Source: Thermodesulfovibrio yellowstonii (GTDB lineage Bacteria; Nitrospirota; Thermodesulfovibrionia; Thermodesulfovibrionales; Dissulfurispiraceae). Taken from it: a stretch of DNA of 62,443 bases. Of the stretch, positions 53,211 to 62,340 are shown piece after piece. How positions within the stretch are numbered: the stretch's first letter is position 1; each line of letters starts with the position of its first letter. Made by a program: the position numbers and the translations under genes. The DNA lies in assembly GCA_020724365.1 (NCBI GenBank), contig DYHD01000005.1, positions 1 to 62,443 of the forward strand, given 5' to 3'. A model generated the notes under the pieces. The model was not told the DNA's origin. It made no database searches and saw nothing but the letters and a program-made list of their open reading frames with translations.

Positions 53211-53408
53211 ATGATAGAAGTGAAAGTGCCCATATCATCAGATGATATTATTAATGCCGTAAAAAAAATGAAGAAGCACGAAAGAGAATCTTTTATTGAA
53301 GATTTACTTGCAATGACTTCTCCTGATTATATTCAAAGTATTAAAGAAGCGAGAACTGATTATAAAGCCGGCAAGACTAAATCGCATAAAGAGATTTTCG
53401 GAGAATGA
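53211..53408 (+). CDS. RelB-like antitoxin
   Basis: Small antitoxin gene preceding relE. I choose ATG 53211 (MIEVKVPISSDDI), as AAGGAGG at 53196-53202 is 8 nt upstream; a GTG start at 53202 would overlap that site. 65 residues: an N-terminal helix-rich part and a C-terminal acidic/basic tail (YKAGKTKSHKEIFGE) likely to wrap the toxin. It overlaps relE by 4 bp. Confidence 0.8.
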   Translation: MIEVKVPISSDDIINAVKKMKKHERESFIEDLLAMTSPDYIQSIKEARTDYKAGKTKSHKEIFGE

Positions 53409-53662
53409 GTTATAGCATCCTCTATACATATAGGGCGGAAAAAGATATTAAAAAACTTGACCCTGCTGTAAAGCGGCAGATAGAGAATGCTATACTTAAA
53501 TTACAAAGCAATCCGTTAGAATATTCCGAGAAGTTGACTAACCCGAAAATAGGGGCATATCGTTTCAGAACTGGTGATTACAGAGTTATTTTTGATATTG
53601 AAGGCAGAGATATTATCATTTTAAGAGTTGGTCATCGTAGAGAACTTTATAAGAGGGGTTAA
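53405..53662 (+). CDS. relE: RelE-family mRNA interferase toxin
   Basis: 85-residue RelE/ParE toxin. The pattern is canonical: AEKDIKKLDPAVKRQIENAI, an IGAYRFRTGDYRVIFDIEG strand set and the C-terminal ILRVGHRRELYKR with basic residues typical of ribosome-dependent RelE. Overlap with the antitoxin (ATGA) is normal for this class. Confidence 0.93.
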   Translation: MSYSILYTYRAEKDIKKLDPAVKRQIENAILKLQSNPLEYSEKLTNPKIGAYRFRTGDYRVIFDIEGRDIIILRVGHRRELYKRG

Positions 53663-53670
53663 TTGCATAT

Positions 53671-53717
53671 TTTCTTATCACCCTCGTTGACGAAATCCTC
53701 GCGCTAAACAAAATCCC
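53671..53717 (+). pseudogene. Methylase 3'-region remnant, copy 4
   Basis: One frame reads ITLVDEILALNKIP, matching ITFVDQILAAKKKNP near the end of the intact methylase (about 48531-48579). The match stops where a C-rich palindrome begins. It starts 8 bp after the relE stop. Confidence 0.5.
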
Positions 53718-53810
53718 CCCTTTTGCTAAACTTATCCTTATCCACATTTTTTACTGGACACAGGGGGTGGCCGTAGCAAGTGTGGCGCTAATTTGCTAAA
53801 GGGGGGGATG
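53712..53810. repeat. C-rich/G-rich palindromic repeat
   Basis: Inverted ends ATCCCCCCTTTTGC... and ...GCTAAAGGGGGGGAT. The inside includes TATCCACATTTTTTACTGGA, which also occurs in degraded form at 11850-11870. Further CCCCTC/GAGGGG palindromes follow to about 53880. Confidence 0.5.
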
Positions 53811-54140
53811 ATAAGGGATCCCCTCATTATCAAGGAGGGGAATAATGAGCGTCCCCCTCTTTGTAAACCAGGGGCAATGGGAGTGTTCACCTCTATCAAG
53901 AGGGTATTAAGTGGGATAAAAATAATTCTGAGAGATTTAGAGTTAAGCCTCAATGAGGGAAAGACATTCTCCTTAATCCAACCATTAAAGAAGGCACTAA
54001 AGCATATCAAAGAGGAGATAAAAGATTTAACTTGCAGGATGAACTTTGCATTGCCTACGGAGATAGTCATCGGAAAACTCAATGAAGCATCGGGTTTAGC
54101 TCCTTTTTGCACAGCGTATCATAATCTGAACCATCTATAA
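53793..54140 (+). CDS. Hypothetical helical protein (doubtful)
   Basis: An open frame of 115 codons. The first about 30 codons are repeat sequence, so any real gene would start later. The rest (SIKRVLSGIKIILRDLEL, PLKKALKHIKEEIKDL) is amphipathic helix. I recognise no family. It may be a remnant. Confidence 0.25.
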   Translation: MLKGGMIRDPLIIKEGNNERPPLCKPGAMGVFTSIKRVLSGIKIILRDLELSLNEGKTFSLIQPLKKALKHIKEEIKDLTCRMNFALPTEIVIGKLNEASGLAPFCTAYHNLNHL

Positions 54141-54250
54141 AGCATTTGACAGCAAGGTAGCCTGATAATATTCGCATATCTCATGCCAAAATCTTTGTAA
54201 ATGAACCAAAGGGCACCTGTCTCCAAGGGACATATTACTACGAGAATTAA

Positions 54251-54352
54251 CTATGTCGAAAAACTGAACGTTATGCCGAACAATGCAAGAATGCCAAGCA
54301 CTATTAAAGATAACATGGCGATCGGAAAGATAACAGCAAACTTGCTTTTCAT
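54251..54352 (-). CDS. 33-residue membrane peptide coupled to copA
   Basis: ATG at 54352 overlaps the copA stop by 4 bases (ATGA). The peptide is M-K-S-K-F-A-V-I then [20 protein letters not shown] and a short FSFST end: one membrane span with a basic N-terminus. It is too short for most gene finders. The overlap and the hydrophobic span suggest a small subunit or regulator of the copper pump; no homologue is recalled. Confidence 0.5.
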   Translation of the reverse strand: MKSKFAVIFPIAMLSLIVLGILALFGITFSFST

Positions 54353-56649
54353 ATTTTAACTCCTTTAAGCAGAGCAGAATTTGCGACAACAGACAGCGAA
54401 CTCAATGCCATTGCTGCTGCTGCAATTATGGGATTAAGAAGCCCAAAGGCTGCGATGGGAATGCCTATAGTGTTATATATGAATGCCCAGAAGAGATTCT
54501 GTTTTATCTTTTTCATTGTAGCCCTGCTGAGTTTAATGCCTTTGATAACATCTCTGAGGTCGTCTCTCACAAGTATAATGCCGCCTGTCTCCTTTGCCAC
54601 ATCTGAGCCGCTTCCTATGGCTATGCCTATGTCAGCCTGTGCAAGTGCAGGGGAGTCATTTATGCCGTCGCCTACCATTGCCACTACCTTTCCCTCTGCC
54701 TGTAATTCTTTAATCACCCTCGCCTTATCTCCGGGAAGCACATTGGATATAATCCTTTCTATTCCCACTTTAGAGCCAATAGCTTTTGCTGTCCTCTCAT
54801 TGTCACCTGTAAGCATAATCACCTGTATTCCTTCATTCTTAAGCCCCTTAATCACTTCTTCTGCATTTTCCTTTAATGTGTCAGCCACTGCAATAAATCC
54901 CATGAGTTTGCCTTCGCTTGAAACAATCATTACAGTGTTGCCTTTTTCCTCAAGTCCTGAGATTATTGGCTCTTTCTCTTTTATGTCTATGCCTATAGTC
55001 TGCATGAGTCTCCTATTTCCTATAACTATTTCTCTGCCTTGAGCCTTAACCTTAATGCCATGCCCAGGAACAGCTTCGAATGACTCTGCATCCGGAATTT
55101 GGATGCCCATCATATCCGCTCTCTTTATTATCGCCTCTGCAAGAGAATGTTCGGAGCCTTTTTCTGCAATTGCAGCAAGTTGGAGTATCTCGCTTTCACT
55201 AACACTGTTTGCTGATACTATTCCTGTAACCGCAGGCTCTCCCTTTGTGAGAGTCCCTGTCTTGTCAAATACTACTGCCTTGAGTTTCTCTGCTTTTTCT
55301 AAGTATTCAGCCCCCCTTATCAATATCCCGAGTTCAGCTCCTTTGCCGACCCCGACCATCAATGCAGCAGGGGTTGCTATGCCGAGGGCGCAGGGGCAGG
55401 CAATAATGAGAACCGCCACAAAAGATAAAAGGGCAATTGTTGAATTCCCCAAAATTATCCATATGGCAGCAGATAAAAATGCAACGCCTATCACTACAGG
55501 GACAAAATAGGAAGCTACCTTATCGCCAAGCCTCTGAATCTGTGAAGAAGATGCCTGCGCCTCCTCTACCATTTTTATTATCTGGTTTAATGTCGTGTCA
55601 GCGCCTATCTGTGTCGCCTTAAATTTAAAGGAGCCGACCTTATTTATTGTGCCTCCGATTACCTTATCCCCTGACTTTTTCTCTACAGGAACGCTCTCTC
55701 CTGTTATCATCTTTTCATCAACAGATGAATGCCCATCTATTACAATGCCGTCAGTTGGGATTTTTTCTCCTGGTCTGACAATAACAATCTCATCCACCAT
55801 GACCGATTCAGCAGGTATCTCGACCTCCACGCCATCTCTGATGACCCTTGCTGTCTGGGGCCTTAGATCAAGCAGCTTTCGAATGGCAGCAGAACTCCTC
55901 TTTTTTATAATCTCTTCCATATATTTTCCAAGGAGCACAAAGGCGATTATTATTGCAGATACTTCAAAATAGACATTCTTTTCTTCAACAGGTAAAACAC
56001 CCGGAAAAAATACAACAAAGGCGCTGTAAACATATGCAGTGGATGTTCCGAGGGCTATAAGGAGATCCATATTTGCCACTCGATTTTTTATGGCATGCCA
56101 TGCGCCTATGAAAAAACCCTTTCCCCCGAAAATCATTATTGGTGTTGTAATAATAAATAGCCAAACACCCCCTGTGAACCATGGAAGAAAGGGCATAGGA
56201 ACCCATGTAAGTATTTTTACCCCTGCTGCAAGACCGAGGAATGCCGCAGCTCTAAATATTGCAAGAGCAAGGACTCCTGTAAGGGCAATGGCAACGCGCC
56301 TTTTCATGGTCCTTAATTCTGCTTCCGGTGCCTCGAATGTCCTTACGCAGTTTTCGCTGCAGAAATAATATGCCCTCCCCCCAGCTTCTCTTTTAATTGA
56401 ACGGTCTTTTGGAATAACCATTCCGCATATGGGATCTTTTGCCATTTCGCCTAATGCCTTTGATGTGGCAGAAACCATTTCTTCCATTTTCATAGAGGGT
56501 TTTTCAGAGACAAATAATTCAGGATTTTTATCAAAGCCTTCTTTACATGCTTTTGAACAGAAATAGTGGGTGATGCCTTCGTATACGGATGTAGCAGCGG
56601 CATCCTTATCTTCTATGGTCATTTTGCAGACAGGGTCAACAACTTTCAT
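54349..56649 (-). CDS. copA: Copper-exporting P1B-type ATPase with two YHS domains
   Basis: Cu(I) efflux pump of the inner membrane. I choose ATG 56649 ([10 protein letters not shown]), with GGAGG 5 nt upstream; an in-frame ATG lies seven codons earlier. Counting from that upstream ATG (56670), two YHS/TRASH metal-binding domains (11-56 with DPVCKM and CSKAC; 78-115 with DPICGM and CSENC) replace the usual HMA domains. Eight membrane spans follow. The actuator TGES is at 323-326, CPC at 425-427, the phosphorylation motif DKTGT from D469, the hinge GDGIND, and the C-terminal YN and MxxSS spans that mark copper pumps. 766 residues. Confidence 0.93.
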   Translation of the reverse strand: MKVVDPVCKMTIEDKDAAATSVYEGITHYFCSKACKEGFDKNPELFVSEKPSMKMEEMVSATSKALGEMAKDPICGMVIPKDRSIKREAGGRAYYFCSENCVRTFEAPEAELRTMKRRVAIALTGVLALAIFRAAAFLGLAAGVKILTWVPMPFLPWFTGGVWLFIITTPIMIFGGKGFFIGAWHAIKNRVANMDLLIALGTSTAYVYSAFVVFFPGVLPVEEKNVYFEVSAIIIAFVLLGKYMEEIIKKRSSAAIRKLLDLRPQTARVIRDGVEVEIPAESVMVDEIVIVRPGEKIPTDGIVIDGHSSVDEKMITGESVPVEKKSGDKVIGGTINKVGSFKFKATQIGADTTLNQIIKMVEEAQASSSQIQRLGDKVASYFVPVVIGVAFLSAAIWIILGNSTIALLSFVAVLIIACPCALGIATPAALMVGVGKGAELGILIRGAEYLEKAEKLKAVVFDKTGTLTKGEPAVTGIVSANSVSESEILQLAAIAEKGSEHSLAEAIIKRADMMGIQIPDAESFEAVPGHGIKVKAQGREIVIGNRRLMQTIGIDIKEKEPIISGLEEKGNTVMIVSSEGKLMGFIAVADTLKENAEEVIKGLKNEGIQVIMLTGDNERTAKAIGSKVGIERIISNVLPGDKARVIKELQAEGKVVAMVGDGINDSPALAQADIGIAIGSGSDVAKETGGIILVRDDLRDVIKGIKLSRATMKKIKQNLFWAFIYNTIGIPIAAFGLLNPIIAAAAMALSSLSVVANSALLKGVKI

Positions 56650-56692
56650 CTTTTCCTCCTTCCTCCCCATGGGTGGATGTGAGATATCATAC

Positions 56693-57706
56693 CTAATCTC
56701 TCCTTTGCTCCAAACGGTAAGGCAATCTTACCACAACCTCGGTACCGGTTCCAGGTTGACTGTTAATGCGGATATCGCCTCCATGCCCCTCGATTATCTT
56801 CTTTGCAATGGACATCCCGAGACCTGTACCTTCAGCCTTTTTGGTATAAAAGGGAATAAAGATGTTTTCGAGGGTCTCCTTGTCCATGCCGGAGCCACGA
56901 TCTTTGATCCTAATAGAGAAATGTTCTTTTTCATGCCTTACACTGATTACGACTTCCTGTCCTTTGCTTCACGCCTCTATTGCATTGTTTACAAGATTGA
57001 CTATCATCCTTTCCAAATGGAAGCTGTCTATTGAGATATTCGCCGGTTCAGCAGGAACATCTATCGAAAGACCAACGCCAGCATCCTCTGCCTTTATCCT
57101 GCAGGAATCGCATGCCTTATTAATGACACCTTTTATATCTTTTTCTTTCAAATCCAAATGTATGGGTTTGGCAAAGTCCAGTACATCATTGACGATTTTC
57201 TGCATTTTCTGAGCGGACTCCATTATCACATCAACATATTCACCCGAATCACCTTTCCCCTCCTGAATGCGTCTTGCAAAGCCCAGTATCGTTATAAGGG
57301 GGTTTTTCAAGTCGTGGACTATAGTCGTGGCAACTTGACCTGTTCTTGAAAGGTATTTGTCTTTTTCGAGTTGCTGAGCGCGCCTCTTATTCTGATCAAT
57401 TAAAAAACCTGTAAGAAAGGCGAAAAAACCCTGCATTACAAGGTGCAAGAGTTTACTTGCTTCTGTAACGAAAACCCCTGTCCAACTGAATAAGACATAA
57501 GGCATGTAAAGGACGACAATTAACAGATACGTTGCAATTGCGCCTTTTAAGCCGAATGTCAATGCCCCTATCATAATTGGCACATAATAAATTTGTCGGT
57601 AAATATCATGCATGGCATAGGCTCTACCTGCTGTAGAATAGTGTAGATATGTGATCAATACACTAAGGATAACAATAACGGGTATCGAATATTTTTTGAG
57701 GGACAT
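56693..57706 (-). pseudogene. Membrane histidine kinase interrupted by one in-frame TGA
   Basis: A 338-codon frame with one TGA at 56969-56971 (codon 246). The first 245 residues have four or so N-terminal membrane spans (about 8-100), a HisKA domain with H131 (VHDLKNPLITILGFARR) and the N box NLVNNAIEA. Directly after the stop the same frame runs SKGQEVVISV, then IKDRGSGMDKETLENIF, FIPFYTKKAEGTGLGM and the kinase end. The ATPase domain is thus split. It lies between copA and a SHOCT gene. Nonsense mutation, readthrough or sequence error must be told apart. Confidence 0.82.
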
Positions 57707-57728
57707 ATCCGACTCCTTATGATATCGC

Positions 57729-57959
57729 TTATTCTTTCATAATATCATTTTTCATATTTTGAAATTCCTCTTTTGTAATCTCGCCCTTTGCATATCTTTT
57801 TTTCAGGATATCAATCGGAGATTCCGGGGATTGTTTGTTTTTTTGTGCCTCCAAAACTAATCTGACAAGAAATACAATCCCAAGAATAACCAGTATCCAG
57901 AAAAGAATCATGAATATCCATCCGAAACCCATTCCCCATCCGTAATCACCCCAATGCAT
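57729..57959 (-). CDS. SHOCT-domain small membrane protein
   Basis: 76 residues: a Gly/Trp-rich N-terminus (HWGDYGWGMGFGW), one membrane span (about 13-36) and a C-terminal SHOCT motif (PIDILKKRYAKGEITKEEF). Proteins of this kind commonly accompany copper-export genes. Their role is unknown. It lies 22 bp upstream of the kinase gene and probably shares its transcript with copA. Confidence 0.88.
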   Translation of the reverse strand: MHWGDYGWGMGFGWIFMILFWILVILGIVFLVRLVLEAQKNKQSPESPIDILKKRYAKGEITKEEFQNMKNDIMKE

Positions 57960-58006
57960 AGATTATACCTCCTCTTTATAGTACTCTCACAAATCAGATC
58001 CCTGTC

Positions 58007-58567
58007 TTATCTTATCCCTTCCTCATTGTTCTTTTTAAGTTCAGACTTAAACTCAGCAAACTCAAAAATACCGCCTAAAGGATGCTCTGCAACAGCGCTA
58101 AGAAGCCCACCTTTTACAAAGAACTTCATAAAATTACGCAGAGGTTCTTCAAAAAAGAATTCACCGCCTTCCTTTAAAACCCTTGCTATCTCTTTTATTG
58201 CCTTTCTCCAATCCTCTGTGTGATGTATAACGCCGAATGAAAAAACCGCATCGAATTTTTCATCCGGCTCATCAAGTGCCATGGCATCGGCCACTTTGAA
58301 CTCTATTATGCTTTTTAAATCATCCTTCAGATTCTTTTTTGCCCTTTCGATTTGTTCTGGGTCTATATCAGTTGCGATAACTTTCTTGGCGCCGAACTGT
58401 TTGACTATTATCTCGGCACCTATGCCCCTGCCGCATCCTATTTCAAGGCATAAAGGATACTCCTTAAGGCTCCCCATCGTTCTCAGCATATGCCCTTCCA
58501 CATGCCTTTGAATAAAGGCCCTTAAAGGATTATTGGTTATAAGCCTTTCTCCTAATTTAAGTTTCAT
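58007..58567 (-). CDS. Class I SAM-dependent methyltransferase
   Basis: 186 residues. SAM motif I is LEIGCGRGIGAEI, motif II ATDIDPEQIERAKKNL, and motif IV FDAVFSFGVIHHTEDW, typical of UbiE/type 11 methyltransferases. The C-terminal part includes EGGEFFFEEPLRNFMKFFV. The substrate is unknown. It lies 47 bp upstream of the SHOCT gene and may be the first gene of the copper-cluster transcript. Confidence 0.85.
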   Translation of the reverse strand: MKLKLGERLITNNPLRAFIQRHVEGHMLRTMGSLKEYPLCLEIGCGRGIGAEIIVKQFGAKKVIATDIDPEQIERAKKNLKDDLKSIIEFKVADAMALDEPDEKFDAVFSFGVIHHTEDWRKAIKEIARVLKEGGEFFFEEPLRNFMKFFVKGGLLSAVAEHPLGGIFEFAEFKSELKKNNEEGIR

Positions 58568-58992
58568 CGGGATTAATTATTAATGTTTATGAGAAGTGTT
58601 GCCCTTCTGTTTATCTTTAATAGGATTTGTGATATTTGCAAGATAAACCTTTCTTTCTTAAAACCTTCTTAATGCTCATACTATCACATCCTTAACGCCG
58701 TCACAAACATTGGCGGTCTTTCCATATAATGCTTATAATCATCCTCGAATAATTTAATCATATCACCTTCTTCCTGCTTTGACAAACAGAAATAAACAGA
58801 AGGGGTGTTCAAGGGAATAATGGTAAACGTTCTTGGTAGTATTGAAAGGGAGCGTTTGCGGCATGGGGTCATGTAAAGGAGAAGGCTCTGATGGTTTTAT
58901 ATCATCCGTAAATCATTAAGACCAGAAGGGGATTCTTATTTTTAGACAGCTTCTTTCGCTATTTGGGGGTCAATTAGGTGGTATAATAAAAC
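58568..58992. other. Intergenic region with a gene remnant
   Basis: 425 bp. It contains the methyltransferase C-terminal remnant at 58684-58872 and the leader of the M1 fusion gene. Otherwise nothing is seen. Confidence 0.4.
58684..58872 (-). pseudogene. C-terminal remnant of an isoprenylcysteine methyltransferase-like protein
   Basis: The last about 30 codons read EEGDMIKLFEDDYKHYMER and PPMF, the typical end of ICMT/NnrU-like membrane methyltransferases (E...Y..Y...P.F). The preceding residues do not continue that family and no membrane spans remain, so only a 3' fragment is left. Confidence 0.4.
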
Positions 58993-61900
58993 ATGTTTTA
59001 TAGATTTTTATTTATCTTATCCCTGTTTGTCTTACTATTTCGTCCAGATGCAATAATTGCAGAGGAAAGAATATCTATTACTGAAGGCGAATATAATCTG
59101 AAAGTCTCTTTTGATATTTCTAATTCCAAGATTACAGGTAGAGCAAAAATATTTGCACAGAAAGATAGGGAATTAATATTTCATGCTGGACACCTTGCAA
59201 TAATAGATGTGCGTTTAAATGGCGAGAAGATGGAGTTTGATGCACATCACGGTGCTTTAAAAATCCTTCCCCGTAGTGACGGGATTGTTGAAATCAAATA
59301 TGAGGGCATTTTCAAAGACAATACTCTGGCTGAAGATACAAAGCATGGAATAATAAGAAACATTATAGATGAAAGAGGTATATCTCTAACAGGCATATGG
59401 TATCCGTATATGCCGGGTCTTTTTAGATATAGTCTCAGTGCCCTGCTGCCTGAAGGCTATGAGGCTGTGTCAGAGGCCGAACGAATAGAAAAAACCGAAA
59501 GAGACGGTCTCGATGAATTTTTCTTTGACTTCCCTCATCCTGTTGATGGAATAAATTTTATTGCGGCAAACAGGTGGAAGATAGTAAAAGACTATTACGA
59601 AGACATAGAGATTTATGCATACTTTTTTCCGGAAGACATGGGTCTTGCAAAGAAATATATTGAATATACAAAGAAATATCTAAAATTGTATGAAAATATT
59701 GCAGGAGAGTACCCATATAATAGGTTTTCTATTGTAGCAAATTTTCTGCCGACCGGATACTCTATGCCTACCTTTACTCTGCTTGGGCAAGATGTAATCA
59801 GACTTCCGTTTATTGTGGAGATATCCCTCGGGCATGAGATACTGCATCAATGGTTTGGCAATCTTGTTTATGTTGATTATGACAAAGGCAACTGGAGTGA
59901 GGGCATTACTACATATCTTGCAGACCATCTTTATGAAGAACTGGAGCGCAAGGGCTGGCAGTACAGGAAACAAATGCTTATAAACTATAGGAGTTATGTA
60001 AACAATGAAAATGAATTCCCTCTGAAAGACTTCAGGGCGAGGGTAGATTTTCCGTCGAGGGCTATAGGCTACGGAAAGGCAATGATGGTATTTCATATGC
60101 TGAAAAGCCTTGTTGGAGAAGAAAGTTTTTATAAATCTCTGCGAAAATTTATTGATGAAAACCGTTTCCTGAAGGCATCATGGGATGATATAAAGAAGGT
60201 ATTTGAGGCAAGCTATGGAAAAGACCTCGACTGGTTTTTTGATCAATGGGTTGAAAAAGAAGGGCTTCCGGATCTGAATGTTGAAAATGTAAAAATCAGA
60301 CAGAGCGGCAGCAAATACGAGATCAGCTTTGACATAACCCAGAAAAGAGAGTTTCGTAGAGTTGATGTTCCTGTGACATTCTATTTTTTAAACGGTAGGA
60401 CAAAAAGGGAAATATTTAAAATAGATGCAGAAAGGCACAGTTTTAATATATTAATGGATGAAATAGTCGAAAAACTGCTCATGGATGAGGATTATGATGT
60501 AGCAAGGATAATTTCTGACAATGAATTTCCGCCTGTTATAGCAAGGCTTTTGGGCGATGAAAAAAATATCATAGCAGTTTCCGATGAAGACATAGAAATG
60601 TTTTCTCAGGTTATAGATATTTTTAAGGAAAGGGGCGCTGTTGTCAGGGAACTTAATGAGGTCAAATATGACAACATAAAAGAATCGTCACTGATAATTC
60701 CTGTCATATCCGGCAGATTTAACCATTTAATCGGAAGGCTTTACGGAAGCGTTGATATTCCAGAAGGAGGATTCGGAGTTATTGTCAGAAAAAATCCGTG
60801 GAATGCGGATAAAGTGGTTGGAATTATATTTGCAAAATCAAAAGAAGAAATTGATGCTGCTGCAAGAAGGATATTACATTATGGAAAATACAGTATTCTT
60901 TCTTTTGAAAAAGGAAGAAATATTCTGAAGGAGATAGAAAAAACAGACAGAGGAATAGAGATAACTGTATGGGATGAGCCTCATGCAATATCTACTGTGA
61001 CTGTCAGAAGGCTATCGGATGTAATAAGAGATGCCGCAGATAAAAAAATTCTTTATGTTGGAGAAACTCATGACAGATTTGCGCATCATTATGTTCAGCT
61101 TCAGGTTATAAAAGGTTTGCATAGGAAGAATAAAAAAATAGCCATCGGCATGGAAATGTTTCAGAGGCATCTTCAGTTCGCACTGGATGATTATATAGCA
61201 TGCAGAATCGATGAAAGGGGGTTTTTAAGAAAGTCGGAATATTTTAAGAGGTGGGGATTTGATTATAACCTTTATAAGCCGATAATTGATTTTGCAAAAG
61301 CAGAAAAAATACCGATAGTTGCCCTTAATATACCGCGCGAAATTGTCCACAAGGTGTCAATGGAAGGCATAGATTCCCTTTCAGATGCAGAGAAACAGAA
61401 GATCCCGAAACAAATGGATTTTTCTGATAATGAATATAGAGAAAGACTGAAACCCATTTTTCAAATGCACAATGATTCAAAGGATAAAAACTTTGATTTC
61501 TTTTATCAGGCGCAGATACTCTGGGACGAGGCGATGTCTCAGTCAATTGATGATTTTTTGAAGATGCAGCCGGATTATCAGATGGTTGTCCTTGCAGGCA
61601 GCGGACATCTTAGTTACGGTTCCGGAATACCAAAGAGGACATTTAGGCGAAACGGCTATGATTATGCGATTATCCTTAATGATGTGGATATTGATAAAAA
61701 AATTGCCGACCATGTCATTTTTCCAAAGCCGATTGACGGCATCACAGCCCCAAAACTTATGGCTTTATTGAGGGAAGACTATGGCAGGGTTGTCATTAAT
61801 AGGTTTCCAGAAAACAGCGTTTCAGAAAAGGCAGGACTGAAAAAAGGAGATACAATACTCTCAATGGATAATATTGCCATAAAAAGTATAGAAGATGTAA

Positions 61901-62007
61901 GGATATATCTCTTTTATAAAAAGAAGGGTGATGTAGTAAGGGTAAAGGTGATGAGAGAGAGATTCCTCTTTGGCGATAAAGAGATGGAATTCGATGTAAT
62001 ACTTTAG
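58993..62007 (+). CDS. Secreted M1-like metallopeptidase fused to ChaN-like and PDZ domains
   Basis: 1004 residues with a signal peptide (1-23). An M1-type gluzincin region (about 30-460) has zinc ligands in HEILH (H281, H285) with catalytic E282, and a third ligand E303 in GNWSEG. The spacer before that glutamate is 17 residues, one less than usual. After a linker domain (about 460-660), a ChaN/PF04187 haem- or iron-regulated domain (about 684-905) begins LYVGETHDRFAHH, with GMEMFQR and VLAGSGHLSYG. A C-terminal PDZ domain (about 915-1004) reads PENSVSEKAGLKKGDTILS. Predicted periplasmic. ChaN-type lipoproteins bind haem, so a haem-protein-processing role is possible (inference). Confidence 0.85.
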   Translation: MFYRFLFILSLFVLLFRPDAIIAEERISITEGEYNLKVSFDISNSKITGRAKIFAQKDRELIFHAGHLAIIDVRLNGEKMEFDAHHGALKILPRSDGIVEIKYEGIFKDNTLAEDTKHGIIRNIIDERGISLTGIWYPYMPGLFRYSLSALLPEGYEAVSEAERIEKTERDGLDEFFFDFPHPVDGINFIAANRWKIVKDYYEDIEIYAYFFPEDMGLAKKYIEYTKKYLKLYENIAGEYPYNRFSIVANFLPTGYSMPTFTLLGQDVIRLPFIVEISLGHEILHQWFGNLVYVDYDKGNWSEGITTYLADHLYEELERKGWQYRKQMLINYRSYVNNENEFPLKDFRARVDFPSRAIGYGKAMMVFHMLKSLVGEESFYKSLRKFIDENRFLKASWDDIKKVFEASYGKDLDWFFDQWVEKEGLPDLNVENVKIRQSGSKYEISFDITQKREFRRVDVPVTFYFLNGRTKREIFKIDAERHSFNILMDEIVEKLLMDEDYDVARIISDNEFPPVIARLLGDEKNIIAVSDEDIEMFSQVIDIFKERGAVVRELNEVKYDNIKESSLIIPVISGRFNHLIGRLYGSVDIPEGGFGVIVRKNPWNADKVVGIIFAKSKEEIDAAARRILHYGKYSILSFEKGRNILKEIEKTDRGIEITVWDEPHAISTVTVRRLSDVIRDAADKKILYVGETHDRFAHHYVQLQVIKGLHRKNKKIAIGMEMFQRHLQFALDDYIACRIDERGFLRKSEYFKRWGFDYNLYKPIIDFAKAEKIPIVALNIPREIVHKVSMEGIDSLSDAEKQKIPKQMDFSDNEYRERLKPIFQMHNDSKDKNFDFFYQAQILWDEAMSQSIDDFLKMQPDYQMVVLAGSGHLSYGSGIPKRTFRRNGYDYAIILNDVDIDKKIADHVIFPKPIDGITAPKLMALLREDYGRVVINRFPENSVSEKAGLKKGDTILSMDNIAIKSIEDVRIYLFYKKKGDVVRVKVMRERFLFGDKEMEFDVIL

Positions 62008-62082
62008 TTTTCTTCAAAATTTTTTATAAACTATCCTATCTGGACGCCTAAATATACACATTTTATATTATTCATGCAGTCG

Positions 62083-62340
62083 TCAGAATCCTTGTTTATG
62101 GGGATCAGCCGTTGGTTCCTCTTTTTTTGGTTCTTTTTTCTCGGGTTTCTTTGGGGGTGTTATACCTGTCCCTGTGAGACATTCATATGCCTTTTTCATC
62201 TGGTTCATCAGCTCCATCTGGGGCGCATCTGTTATTGTCTTCGGGTCTTTCATGTGTAATTCATGAAGCTCTTGCCCTCCCCTAATAAAGGTCTTAATGC
62301 CTCCCCTGTTAGCCTCGTTGATGCTCCATATAAAAATACC
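62083..62340 (-). pseudogene. Unassigned C-terminal reading frame overlapping the transposase remnant
   Basis: A minus-strand frame, open to a TGA at 62083, reads QELHELHMKDPKTITDAPQ, then a helix and a Pro/Lys-rich tail (TPPKKPEKKEPKKEEP). It follows the transposase-like frame after a frame change near 62270. It may be the tail of a different gene joined to the transposase fragment. Confidence 0.35.

Noticed and set aside
54135..54389. Minus-strand 84-codon frame at the copA end
   Set aside because: It overlaps copA in another frame and has no family match. The 33-codon frame with the ATGA overlap is the better candidate.
54428..55972. Three long plus-strand frames (125-204 codons)
   Set aside because: They mirror copA on the other strand. 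Length comes from the GC-skewed codon use of copA, not from coding.
56969..56971. Selenocysteine at the kinase TGA
   Set aside because: The codon is in a loop of the HATPase domain where no cysteine is expected, and no clear SECIS hairpin follows it.
57954..58223. Plus-strand 89-codon frame
   Set aside because: It is antisense to the methyltransferase gene and starts inside the SHOCT gene; no domain is visible.
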